Positions 7,453 to 14,670 of a stretch of 64,000 nucleotides of DNA are shown one piece after another (position 1 is the first letter of the stretch; each line of letters begins with the position of its first letter). Made by a program: the position numbers and the translations under genes. Under the pieces are notes generated by a model. It did no database searches and was not told where the DNA came from. It saw only the letters and a list, made by a program, of their open reading frames with translations. Origin of the DNA: Neobacillus niacini (GTDB lineage Bacteria > Bacillota > Bacilli > Bacillales > Cytobacillaceae); assembly GCF_019749295.1 (NCBI RefSeq), contig NZ_JACWFG010000013.1, positions 124,001 to 188,000 of the forward strand, given 5' to 3'.

Positions 7453-7689
7453 GTGGTTACAAAAATGGTTCATGTGACCAAAACAGGTGGAGGATAAAGG
7501 GAAAGTAGTCACAAGAAAGGGTCATGTGTCCAAAACAGGTGAAGGGTATAGGAAAAGTGGTTACAAGAATGGTTCGTGTGACCAAAACAGGTGGAGGATA
7601 AAGGAAAAGTGGTTACAAGAATGGTTCGTGTGACCAAAACAGGTGGAGGATAAAGGTAAAGTGGTCACAAGATGGTTCGTGTGACCAAG
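7453..7689 (+). repeat. 52-bp tandem repeat array, each unit with a hairpin
   Basis: Units start at 7453, 7505, 7557, 7609 and 7661, exactly 52 bases apart; the fifth is partial (29 bases). Each begins GTGGTTAC or GTGGTCAC and contains GTGTGACCA 18-20 bases later, so TGGTYAC pairs with GTGACCA as a hairpin. The shared tail is AAAACAGGTGGAGGATAAAG. As 52 is not a multiple of three and stops occur, it is not coding. There are no unique spacers, so it is not CRISPR. Confidence 0.85.
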
Positions 7690-7729
7690 AGCATTGCTAT
7701 TTTATAAAAGTTACTAAGGGAGAAAATCA

Positions 7730-8185
7730 ATGATTAAATTAGTATTAATGAATTCGGTTGAATATCAAAAATATATTTCTACAGCAATTAAAACCTATGC
7801 GGAAGAAAAAGTGTTAGCAGGAAATTGGAATGAGGAAGAATCTGTTTGTAAAGCGCAAGAGGAATACGGAAGGCTATTGCCAAACGGTGAGAAAACTGAG
7901 AATAATTTCTTATACAGTATTGTAAATGAAGACAAGGCCATTGGAGTTATCTGGCTTGCTCGGTTATCTGAAAAAAAGGGATATATTTATGATATTGCTA
8001 TTGAACAAGAGTACCAAGGATTTGGATATGGCAAGGAAGCCATGAAGCAAATAGAGGATGTTGGGCAGAAACTTGGAATGAATAATATAGGTCTGCACGT
8101 ATTTGGTCATAACAAAGTAGCAAGAGGATTATATGAAAAATTAGGGTATCAAACTACAAATGTTTTGATGGAAAAAGAAATTTAA
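7730..8185 (+). CDS. GNAT-family N-acetyltransferase
   Basis: 151 residues with the GNAT fold marks: a beta-strand IYDIAIEQEYQGFGYGKEAM (86-104) holding the acetyl-CoA pyrophosphate loop QGFGYG, then GLHVFGHNKVARGLYEKLGYQ typical of motif B. The acceptor substrate cannot be predicted. Start supported by AAGGGAG. It lies just after the 52-bp array, which may form part of its leader. Cytosolic single gene. Confidence 0.85.
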   Translation: MIKLVLMNSVEYQKYISTAIKTYAEEKVLAGNWNEEESVCKAQEEYGRLLPNGEKTENNFLYSIVNEDKAIGVIWLARLSEKKGYIYDIAIEQEYQGFGYGKEAMKQIEDVGQKLGMNNIGLHVFGHNKVARGLYEKLGYQTTNVLMEKEI

Positions 8186-8256
8186 TACTTTCTGTTGTTC
8201 AACCGAAGGGGTAGTCTAAATATCTTTGTGTCCTGTATAGAAGGAACATTTATTGC

Positions 8257-8287
8257 TTGACCTAGAGTTAACTCTAGGAATTAATAT
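8257..8287 (+). promoter_or_regulatory. MerR-type promoter with 18-bp palindromic operator
   Basis: TTGACC (8257-8262), a 19-base spacer and TAATAT (8282-8287) reproduce the overlong spacing of MerR-activated promoters. The perfect palindrome CCTAGAGTTAACTCTAGG (8261-8278) fills the spacer. MerR-family activators untwist such promoters. No MerR gene lies within this window nearby. The next gene is the acetyltransferase about 120 bases downstream. Confidence 0.7.
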
Positions 8288-8409
8288 TACTTTGTAAGAG
8301 AAAGATAGGTATAGATTAAAGGATAGGATAACTGATTGATTCATATACCCAATAAGTCATGAGCTTGTGGTTGAAGAGGTAATACAGTCATTTTGAAAGG
8401 ATGATAAGG

Positions 8410-8997
8410 TTGGACATACATGATTTTTTAGCACATTTGAACCGTGGTGAAACTGTTGAAGGGAGCTCGGAATTACACAAATTGATGCACGATTTATCAC
8501 AGGAAGCATTAAAGATTACGGCTGAACTGAATGGACAGTACCATTCTCCAGAAAAAGTCAGGGAATTGTTTGCCGCGCTAATTGGAAAGCCAGTAGATTC
8601 TACATTCGCGCTGTTTCCTCCATTTTATTCAGACTGCGGGAAAAACATCAATGTGGGAAGGAATGTCTTTATTAATTCAGGTTGTCGTTTTCAGGACCAG
8701 GGCGGTATTACAATTGGTGATGGTGTTCTGATTGGGCACAATGTGGTGTTGGCTACTCTTAATCACGATATTAATCCGAGAAAACGCAGCACCTTGTATC
8801 CTGCTCCTATTGTGATAGGAGCAAATGTCTGGATTGGCGCAAATGCTACCGTAGTACCTGGTGTAACGATTGGTGACGGAGCCATCATTGCGGCAGGGGC
8901 CGTTGTTACTAAGGATGTACCAGCGAATGTAATTGTAGGTGGTGTACCTGCTAAAATCATAAAAACGATTGAAAGTAATCAGTGCGAAACGGAATAA
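8410..8997 (+). CDS. Sugar O-acetyltransferase, maltose/galactoside acetyltransferase type
   Basis: 195 residues. An N-terminal helical part (about 1-55, with EVREL-like helices) is followed by a left-handed beta-helix of hexapeptide repeats ([40 protein letters not shown]) ending [13 protein letters not shown]. This matches Maa/LacA-type enzymes that acetylate sugars with acetyl-CoA; His in ATLNHDINP is the likely base. I chose TTG at 8410 because GAAAGGA lies 8 bases ahead; the ATG at 8401 has no room for a site. Likely controlled by the MerR-type promoter upstream. Confidence 0.85.
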   Translation: MDIHDFLAHLNRGETVEGSSELHKLMHDLSQEALKITAELNGQYHSPEKVRELFAALIGKPVDSTFALFPPFYSDCGKNINVGRNVFINSGCRFQDQGGITIGDGVLIGHNVVLATLNHDINPRKRSTLYPAPIVIGANVWIGANATVVPGVTIGDGAIIAAGAVVTKDVPANVIVGGVPAKIIKTIESNQCETE

Positions 8998-9103
8998 TAT
9001 GTGTTTTACTTTTCTAAAGTCTGTTGACGAGAAAATGTAACCAAAAGTGGAAAGTCAAAGATCATCGGATCAAACCCTTATGGGTGCCTGGAAAACATCA
9101 AAG

Positions 9104-9138
9104 GCACAATTAGCTCAGTCTACTAGTTGTGCTTTTTT
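9104..9138 (+). terminator. Rho-independent terminator
   Basis: GCACAATTAG (9104-9113) pairs with CTAGTTGTGC (9123-9132) with one G-U pair, followed by TTTTTT. It ends the acetyltransferase transcript. Confidence 0.8.
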
Positions 9139-9214
9139 GCACGTAAAAATTCCTGTTGCCCCTAAGAGAACTTTCTACGGTGACTCTACTGCAATATCTA
9201 ACTGTTTGTAATAG

Positions 9215-9799
9215 TTATCTACAATTGGATGCATATCTGGGCATTTTCCTATTAATGATAGATTCTCCACCAGCAATGAGTTGTTTGGTTTCTACGTCAT
9301 ATACTGAGCATCTTCCTTTAAATTCTTTGTCTGTGTCTTTGAATGAGTAGAAAAAGTATACTTGGCGATTTGGACTGATGGCTTGATTATATTTCATTTG
9401 TATATCTGGGTAGGAGGTCAGCATTCCATTACCATCCCAAGTTATATAATAAAATTTTTCTACCTCATGAAACAGCATCTTTTTTCTGAAATTTACGGAT
9501 GCATCGGGCATGTCTTTAAAAAGAGCACTATCCATGTTTCCAAGTTTGTTCTTATGTTTCTTGTAAAAAGCATAATGCTTATTGTAATATTCCTGATGCA
9601 CAGGATAACTCCTACGCCTTAATGCCTCATAAAATTGATCGATCGTTTCAGTAAATACCTTTTCTTTATTTTCAGGGTATATGTATGTTCTTTCTTTTAC
9701 TACAGATTCCTTAGCTGATAGTGGATTATCTTCAGCCAAAGACGGCAGTCCAGTCCCCATTAACAAAGCAAAGATACAGCACAATACTTTGTGTTTCAT
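9215..9799 (-). CDS. Secreted protein of unknown function
   Basis: 194 residues with a clear Sec signal peptide (basic MKHK, hydrophobic 5-17, cleavage probably after SLA at about 20-22). The mature part is polar and rich in Tyr and Lys, with a C-terminal region GRCSVYDVETKQLIAGGES and two cysteines that could form a disulfide. It has GGGGAG upstream of ATG. No family recognised. It is transcribed towards the acetyltransferase terminator and appears monocistronic. Confidence 0.7.
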   Translation of the reverse strand: MKHKVLCCIFALLMGTGLPSLAEDNPLSAKESVVKERTYIYPENKEKVFTETIDQFYEALRRRSYPVHQEYYNKHYAFYKKHKNKLGNMDSALFKDMPDASVNFRKKMLFHEVEKFYYITWDGNGMLTSYPDIQMKYNQAISPNRQVYFFYSFKDTDKEFKGRCSVYDVETKQLIAGGESIINRKMPRYASNCR

Positions 9800-9875
9800 G
9801 TTATTAGCTCCCCAGTTGTATTTTATTTACCAAAATAATGAAGGATATTATATGTATTTTGACCTAATTGCTTAA

Positions 9876-10028
9876 ATTTATGAAGTTTACATATGGCAGA
9901 TTGTGAATCATGGGGCAGCAGTGGATCCACAAACAAATACCATAAGAATTAATAAGGAAAAATCTTTATTGGTTTATTATGTAACCGGAAAACTAGTGTT
10001 TACTACATCTATCAACGCTTGGATTTAG
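9876..10028 (+). pseudogene. Possible L,D-transpeptidase (YkuD) N-terminal remnant
   Basis: An open stretch without a start codon reads VDPQTNTIRINKEKSLLVYY followed by VTGKLVFTTSI and a stop. This resembles the first strands of YkuD catalytic domains (IxINKxxNLLxYYxxGKxVxT). The catalytic His/Cys part is absent. Treated as a decayed fragment; similarity is by eye. Confidence 0.35.
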
Positions 10029-10037
10029 GTCCAAGCG
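10016..10037 (+). terminator. Hairpin CGCTTGGA-TTTAGG-TCCAAGCG, terminator-like
   Basis: Perfect 8-base arms with a 6-base loop, followed by CTAGTTTTCATTT. A nearly identical hairpin is at 34927-34951. It may be a terminator or a small dispersed repeat. Confidence 0.5.
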
Positions 10038-10192
10038 CTAGTTTTCATTTAGTTCTTTCTAGCTTCCGTTAGTTAAGATGAACTCAAGTGAATTATGTGG
10101 TTTTTTCTCCTAGAAAGTCACATTGTTGATTCCATTCTCTGACCAGATCCAACGTAACTATTACATCAAGGAATTAACAAAAGACTATTCAA

Positions 10193-10582
10193 TCATTTGT
10201 TCCAATAGGCTTTTGCTTGAGCCTCAAGGATCTTTAATCTTTTGTAGTAATCAGGAAATTCGTTAAGATGAGCCAATGCAATTTTTCCAGTAATAATAGG
10301 ATCATCGCCAGTAACATTTGTTTGGCTGGCTATTTTTCCATGTTCCAGCTCTGTATTTACTCCCATCCAAAACTCTTCTAAATCAAACTTGCTTTTATTG
10401 AAATCAATGCCTAAAAGTAAAGCGATTGCCGCAGCTTCTTCTTTAGTATAAGTTTTAACCCTAGCTGCAGGACGATTATGTCGAGACCAATTTGGATTTC
10501 TGTTGGCAGCATGTTGATATTGCGGACCAACGTTATAGCCGTTAATGAAGTGGTCTAAATACGGATAATTATAGTAATACAA
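10193..10582 (-). CDS. DUF5661 family protein
   Basis: 129 residues. The C-terminal two thirds carry the family pattern: AAAIALLLGIDFNKSKFDLEEF, MGVNTELEHG, TNVTGDDPIITGKIALAHLNEFPDYYKRL. The N-terminus is Tyr/Asn-rich (YYYNYPYLDHF), reminiscent of spore coat-associated proteins in Bacillus, but that is only an impression. AGGAGA site upstream of ATG. Role unknown. Single gene. Confidence 0.7.
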   Translation of the reverse strand: MYYYNYPYLDHFINGYNVGPQYQHAANRNPNWSRHNRPAARVKTYTKEEAAAIALLLGIDFNKSKFDLEEFWMGVNTELEHGKIASQTNVTGDDPIITGKIALAHLNEFPDYYKRLKILEAQAKAYWNK

Positions 10583-10960
10583 AACACATCTCTCCTAAAA
10601 AGTAGTTATCTACACTATACGTAAGCTACTTATTTACGAGCATGTCTACTGAAAGTGAAATGATTGTAACAAAAAATGACTTAAACGAACTAGAAGTTTT
10701 CGTTAAAGGGAGAAGCATTAAAAATACGATACCTAAATACTGAGACATCGCACTTGTAACAATTTAGTTAGATAACTTTTCTGAAAGATCCTCAATTGCT
10801 TGAACAGTTAGTTCCAATGCTCTAATCCTTCTTTCTAAAAGTGTTTTTTGAGGACTACCTAGTTTTGATTTAGCATACACTTTCTCGACGGAAGGGGGTA
10901 AAGTAATAAAAATGCAGCTCCATGGACCATTTGGACCTGCAATAAATAGGGGGAATGTGA
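10583..10960. other. Intergenic region, possibly holding a decayed minus-strand ORF
   Basis: No intact gene is seen. On the minus strand a frame is open from about 10960 to a stop at 10764-10766. It encodes a C-terminal coiled-coil-like stretch (TLLERRIRALELTVQAIED) but has no credible start and overlaps the SDR start region. It may be a gene remnant or chance. The SDR gene has its own AGGGGGAA site at the right end. Confidence 0.25.
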
Positions 10961-11707
10961 ATGGATCATAAAATTGCTGTCATTACAGGAGCTAGCCAAC
11001 CAAGAGATATTGGAACAGCGATATGCCGTAAATTAGCTTCTTGTGAAATGGATATTTTCTTTACGCATTGGAACTCTGATGATGCTTGGATTGATGAATT
11101 TCAGCAGGAGATTTCGAATATGGGAGTCCTATGCCAAAACATGAAGATAGATTTATCAAATGTTGAAGCGGCCTCAACTATTCTAGATAACGTCCAATCT
11201 ATACTTGGCTTTCCATCTATCTTGATTAATAATGCAGCTTATTCTACCAGCGATGGTTATCAAAATTTAGATGCAAAAACTCTTGATGAACATTATTTTG
11301 TTAACATGAGGTCAACTTTCCTCCTTTGTGCAGAATTTGCTCGTCGCTTTGAGAAAACTCAATTTGAATCAGGAAGAATCATCAATATGACGTCGGGACA
11401 AGAGTTGGGACCCATGCCTGGTGAGTTAGCTTACGCCGCAACGAAAGGGGCCATTACGGCCTTTACTAGGTCCCTTTCCGTTGAACTTGCCCCATTAGGG
11501 ATTACGGTTAATGCAGTAAACCCAGGACCCACAGATTCCACGTGGATGAACGAGGGAATAAGGGAATATCTATTGCCTAAATTTCCAATGGGCCGTATTG
11601 GACAACCGGAAGATGTCGCAAGAGTGATCGCGTTTCTCGTTAGTGATGATGCACAATGGATAACGGGACAGATCATCCATTCAGAAGGTGGATTTATGCG
11701 GGGATAA
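10961..11707 (+). CDS. Short-chain dehydrogenase/reductase (FabG-like SDR)
   Basis: 248 residues, classical SDR length. The nucleotide-binding TGASQPRDIG (9-18), NNAA (90-93), Asn115, Ser145 and the YAATK motif with Tyr158 and Lys162 make a complete catalytic tetrad. The C-terminus ITGQIIHSEGGF is typical. The loop ASQPRDIGT is longer than the usual TGxxxGIG and resembles bacterial SDRs annotated as 3-oxoacyl-ACP reductase-like. Substrate and NAD/NADP preference are not clear. Cytosolic. Followed by a terminator, so monocistronic. Confidence 0.9.
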   Translation: MDHKIAVITGASQPRDIGTAICRKLASCEMDIFFTHWNSDDAWIDEFQQEISNMGVLCQNMKIDLSNVEAASTILDNVQSILGFPSILINNAAYSTSDGYQNLDAKTLDEHYFVNMRSTFLLCAEFARRFEKTQFESGRIINMTSGQELGPMPGELAYAATKGAITAFTRSLSVELAPLGITVNAVNPGPTDSTWMNEGIREYLLPKFPMGRIGQPEDVARVIAFLVSDDAQWITGQIIHSEGGFMRG

Positions 11708-11743
11708 CCACTAAGAGGGCTGTAACAGTGCTAGTAAAAAAAT

Positions 11744-11770
11744 AGCCATTGTTATGGCTCTTTATTTTGC
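11744..11770 (+). terminator. Short rho-independent terminator
   Basis: AGCCAT (11744-11749), loop TGTT, ATGGCT, then CTTTATTTT. It ends the SDR gene. Confidence 0.6.
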
Positions 11771-11889
11771 TATTATACCATTTGGACTAAGCTGACCAAC
11801 CCTTTTACGAGTGTAGCAGCTTAACAGGATAGTATTAAATAAAGGGTTTAGCAAGTATGTATAGAATATAAAAATATCGAGGTGATGAT

Positions 11890-12384
11890 ATGAACATTTC
11901 TGTGGAGTATTTGAAAACTGTTACACAACGGTTAAAGGAAGCCAAAGTAACCGCTGAAAAAGCAATCGAGCAACTAAATGAAAGCGAATTATTTTGGTCT
12001 CCGAATGAAGAGTCCAATAGTGTTGCGGTTATCGTCAAACATATGAGTGGTAATATGATATCGCGGTGGACAGACTTCCTTACAACGGATGGGGAAAAGC
12101 CGTTCCGTAATCGTGATGATGAATTCGTGGGAGATATGCAAACAAAAGAACAGGTGCTGGAATTATGGGAGCTAGGGTGGACTACCTTCCTTAATGCTTT
12201 GGAAGAAATTAACGAAGAACACCTCTTAATAACAATCACAATCCGAAATGAACCACACTCCGTTATAGAAGCGATTGAGCGCCAAATGTACCATTATTCT
12301 TATCATGTCGGGCAAATCGTTTTTATCTCTAAAATTATAAAAGCTGATGATTGGAAGACACTAACGATTCCTCGGAAAAAGTAA
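11890..12384 (+). CDS. DinB-superfamily protein (DUF1572)
   Basis: 164 residues. Hallmarks of DUF1572: a SNSVAVIVKHMSGNMISRW helix (about 55-73), FRNRDDEFV, and the C-terminal RQMYHYSYHVGQIVFI with paired histidines. Together with the His in VKHMSGN they would form the DinB-type metal site. DinB-like bundles act as thiol-dependent S-transferases or detoxification enzymes in some members; here the substrate is unknown. Start ATG with GAGGTGATG-type site. Single gene. Confidence 0.85.
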   Translation: MNISVEYLKTVTQRLKEAKVTAEKAIEQLNESELFWSPNEESNSVAVIVKHMSGNMISRWTDFLTTDGEKPFRNRDDEFVGDMQTKEQVLELWELGWTTFLNALEEINEEHLLITITIRNEPHSVIEAIERQMYHYSYHVGQIVFISKIIKADDWKTLTIPRKK

Positions 12385-12430
12385 AGATATTCAGGAGAAA
12401 TGCCGCTATTAAAAATATTTTTAAAACGAA

Positions 12431-12459
12431 TTGACGTAAAAAGGCTATAAATGTAATAT
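12431..12459 (+). promoter_or_regulatory. Sigma-A promoter for the 25-aa peptide transcript
   Basis: TTGACG (12431-12436), 17-base spacer, TAATAT (12454-12459). Transcription would start near 12466, 20 bases before the AAGGAGG of the small ORF. Confidence 0.7.
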
Positions 12460-12501
12460 ATTTTAAGGAAATTAAATCACTGGAAAAAGGAGGAATTATT
12501 T

Positions 12502-12579
12502 ATGACTAAAAAGTGGAAAGTTTTAGAAATTATAATTCCATTCTTTTTCATTTTACAAAGAACTAAAGCAGCTATTTAA
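12502..12579 (+). CDS. 25-aa hydrophobic peptide with its own promoter and terminator
   Basis: An ATG ORF with an ideal AAGGAGG site 8 bases upstream encodes 25 residues: a basic start (MTKKWK), a hydrophobic core of Ile/Phe, and a basic/Ala end (QRTKAAI). A consensus sigma-A promoter lies just ahead. The last codons and the stop form the left arm and loop of a 14-bp terminator. The unit is therefore about 130 nt and complete. It could be a small membrane peptide, a type I toxin-like peptide, or a leader whose translation controls read-through into the kinase gene 45 bases downstream. Confidence 0.6.
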   Translation: MTKKWKVLEIIIPFFFILQRTKAAI

Positions 12580-12598
12580 TGCTTTAGTTCTTTTTTTA
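12557..12598 (+). terminator. Strong terminator overlapping the end of the 25-aa ORF
   Basis: AAAGAACTAAAGCA (12557-12570) and TGCTTTAGTTCTTT (12580-12593) are perfectly complementary over 14 bases, with a 9-base loop containing the TAA stop, then a T-run. A ribosome stopping at the TAA would cover the hairpin, so it could act as an attenuator. Confidence 0.85.
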
Positions 12599-12623
12599 TG
12601 TCCACCGAAGGGAGATGGGGAAA

Positions 12624-13352
12624 GTGTATAAGCGTATCTTAATTAAGTTAAGTGGAGGGGCTCTCGCAAATAGTTCGGGAAATAGCTTTGGCTCCGAACA
12701 ATTAGAGCATATCACAAAAGAAATTCTTACTCTTGCCAATCAAGGGGTGGAGATTTGTATTTTAGTAGGCGGAGGAAATATCTTTAAGGGTAAGTTTGCA
12801 GAGGAATGGGGAATTGACAGAGTTGAAGCAGATAATATTGGAACTCTCGGAACAATCATCAACAGCCTTATGTTAAGAGGTGTATTAAAAAGTAAAACAG
12901 ACAAAGATATCCGTGTTATGACATCTATTCCTGTGACAGCACTGGCAGAACCGTACATCCGATTACGGGCCGTTCATCACTTGGAAAAAGGGAGTATCGT
13001 CATATTCGGAGGAGGAAACGGGCAGCCATTTGTCACTACCGATTATCCTAGTGTTCAAAGAGCGATTGAAACGAATTGTGATGCCATATTTGTAGCAAAG
13101 CAAGGAGTCGAAGGGGTTTATACAGGTGATCCAAAGATAAATAAAGATGCCAAAATGTATAAGCACCTGGAATACAATGATGTCGTAAAAAACAATATCA
13201 TGGTGATGGACCAATCCGCACTCTTGCTTGCGAGAGATTACGAGCTTCCCGTACATGTATTTAACTTTGATCGTGTGGGAGCAATGGCTGGTATCATCCA
13301 AGGAAACCACGTAGGAACCTTAATTAGTTCACAGGGCACTCAAATCAAATAA
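12624..13352 (+). CDS. UMP kinase-like amino acid kinase family protein (PyrH paralogue)
   Basis: 242 residues. The PyrH pattern is complete: KLSGGALA near the N-terminus, VGGGNIFKG, NIGTLGTIINSLMLRGVL, VFGGGNGQPFVTTD-like nucleotide site (here IFGGGNGQPFVTTD), CDAIFVAKQGVEGVYTGDPK and MDQSALLLARDYELPVHVFNFD. These build the UMP/ATP sites of uridylate kinase. The genuine pyrH usually sits between tsf and frr, so this is probably a second copy. GTG at 12624 is preferred (GGGAG, 9 bases ahead); an ATG at 12615 touches the site. Expression may depend on read-through of the upstream terminator. Confidence 0.85.
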   Translation: MYKRILIKLSGGALANSSGNSFGSEQLEHITKEILTLANQGVEICILVGGGNIFKGKFAEEWGIDRVEADNIGTLGTIINSLMLRGVLKSKTDKDIRVMTSIPVTALAEPYIRLRAVHHLEKGSIVIFGGGNGQPFVTTDYPSVQRAIETNCDAIFVAKQGVEGVYTGDPKINKDAKMYKHLEYNDVVKNNIMVMDQSALLLARDYELPVHVFNFDRVGAMAGIIQGNHVGTLISSQGTQIK

Positions 13353-13414
13353 GTGGGTGTTTAGGTAGGGGTTACCCATCCCAATGTGATTAAGATCAAT
13401 TGGAGAAAAAAATG

Positions 13415-13455
13415 AGAGCCAGACACATTATACTTTTGTGCCTGGCTCTAATTTT
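13415..13455. terminator. Terminator between convergent genes
   Basis: AGAGCCAGACACA (13415-13427) pairs with TGTGCCTGGCTCT (13437-13449) with one mismatch; ATTTTAC follows and an A-run precedes. It can serve both the kinase gene and the minus-strand pair beyond. Confidence 0.7.
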
Positions 13456-13678
13456 ACTCAACTTCTTTAAGCATTTTCTCAATGACGCTCAATCTTTCTT
13501 CTAAAATATTTACCTTTGATTGAAGCTGTCGTGTATTTTCCTTGTCTAAGGCAAGTTTTTCATCTGCACGTTTCTCAAACCGTTTAACCGATCTAATGAT
13601 GTAAATTACGACAAGTAGTACAAATATAATAGGAGCAAAAAGAGTTAGTAAAGGTAGGAATGCGAAAAGTGGTTCCAT
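13454..13678 (-). CDS. Small membrane protein with coiled coil
   Basis: 74 residues: one long membrane span (about 5-30) and a charged helical C-terminus (31-74) with heptad leucines (LALDKENTRQLQSKVNILEE) likely to form a coiled coil on the cytoplasmic face. It lies 24 bases downstream of the winged-helix regulator on the same strand, so the two are probably one operon and this is the candidate regulated target. Function unknown. Confidence 0.7.
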   Translation of the reverse strand: MEPLFAFLPLLTLFAPIIFVLLVVIYIIRSVKRFEKRADEKLALDKENTRQLQSKVNILEERLSVIEKMLKEVE

Positions 13679-13702
13679 TTTGTTTACACCTCAAATTATT
13701 AG

Positions 13703-14023
13703 TTATTTCTTTTTCTTCATCGTTAATGAAGAGGAAAGATCATGAATGTTTTTTTCGTTTAGTTCAAACTGAAAATCGTTTAGTTGATAGTATTTTGCTG
13801 CTTGGCCCGTTTCTAAAATCTCCATGTCACTTGAAACAATATTAGCCTCCTCTAGTTTTTGTAAATGCAGATACAAAAGCGGTCTGCTGATGCCAAGCTC
13901 ACGTGCGAGGTGGCTTACATATTGTCGCCCCTCTGATAAAACAGCAATAATTTTTAAACGGTGTGGATTGGATAAAGCCTCTAAGACTAGGAGCAACTCA
14001 TCGCCAGAATCAAAACGTATCAT
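13703..14023 (-). CDS. Winged-helix (ArsR-type) transcriptional regulator
   Basis: 106 residues. The wHTH is evident: LEALSNPHRLKIIAVLSEG (13-31), then SHLARELGISRPLLYLHLQKLEEANIVSSD (37-66), typical of ArsR/SmtB-like repressors. No cysteine metal site is visible, so the signal is not a thiolate-bound metal. A perfect inverted repeat covers its own start codon, suggesting autorepression. The 74-aa membrane protein follows 24 bases downstream. Confidence 0.85.
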   Translation of the reverse strand: MIRFDSGDELLLVLEALSNPHRLKIIAVLSEGRQYVSHLARELGISRPLLYLHLQKLEEANIVSSDMEILETGQAAKYYQLNDFQFELNEKNIHDLSSSLTMKKKK

Positions 14024-14046
14024 ATGTAAGTATTTTATTACATATG
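14021..14046 (-). promoter_or_regulatory. Inverted repeat overlapping the regulator start codon
   Basis: CATATGTAA (14021-14029) and TTACATATG (14038-14046) are perfect 9-base arms with an 8-base gap. The left arm contains the start codon of the winged-helix gene. This is a likely operator for autoregulation. Confidence 0.6.
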
Positions 14047-14164
14047 TAATGAATACACAACAGAGGAATTGGATTATTTTTCTAATAAGTTGATGGTGGG
14101 AAGGGAATGAGACTATTTTATAGAATTTGTTGAATTACAGGGGAGAGTTAAAAGGAGGAATAGT

Positions 14165-14491
14165 ATGTTTATTTTTTCTGTAATCGCATTTGCAGCTTTA
14201 ATCCTATCGATTGTGTCAACGTTTTATGCTATCAAAGGCAGGTATCAACTTTACTGGATTGCCGCTATCGGTATTTACATTTTCAGCTTTATTGCAGGTT
14301 TTAGTATAGGACAGATTACTGTTGGATTTACATTTGTGCTTTTAGCCTTGGCTATCGGTCATACATTCAATATGATAAAAAACAAATTACACTTCACGAC
14401 TTTTCTAGGAGTAGGACTATTGGTTGGTTTTTTTATGGTAGTTTTTGTTGATGATTATTGGCTATTTTTTCCGATAATGTTTTTCAGCTAA
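14165..14491 (+). CDS. Small four-span membrane protein
   Basis: 108 residues, nearly all hydrophobic, with about four membrane helices (2-23, 28-46, 49-68, 76-104). AAAGGAGG lies ahead of the ATG. It is divergent from the winged-helix gene at 13703-14023 and could share its operator region. No family recognised. Confidence 0.65.
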   Translation: MFIFSVIAFAALILSIVSTFYAIKGRYQLYWIAAIGIYIFSFIAGFSIGQITVGFTFVLLALAIGHTFNMIKNKLHFTTFLGVGLLVGFFMVVFVDDYWLFFPIMFFS

Positions 14492-14498
14492 TTATTAA

Positions 14499-14639
14499 CT
14501 GGCCTATAAAAATAAGCAGGAGCAATGTGAAATAGTAGAACAAGCTTATCAAAGAGATTTGGATTCTTATATAATCGAGACTTATCACACTATGGAGGAA
14601 GGAGAAGAAGTACAGATATATTTGCCTATTCAAGCATAA
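14499..14639 (+). pseudogene. C-terminal remnant resembling a GyrI-like effector-binding protein
   Basis: An open piece with no start codon ends EEGEEVQIYLPIQA and a stop, preceded by VEQAYQRDLDSYIIETYH. The IYLPI ending is typical of GyrI-like/AraC effector-binding domains. Only about 46 residues remain, just after the membrane protein stop. Probably a deletion remnant. Confidence 0.4.
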
Positions 14640-14670
14640 ACGTTCAAATCAATCTTTCTGGAGGTAAAAT

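Noticed and set aside
7453-7689. CRISPR-like array
   Set aside because: The 52-base period has no unique spacers; the whole unit repeats, and no cas genes are present.
9681-9875. Plus-strand ORF antisense to the secreted protein
   Set aside because: Opposite a gene with a clear signal peptide and ribosome site; no start signal of its own.
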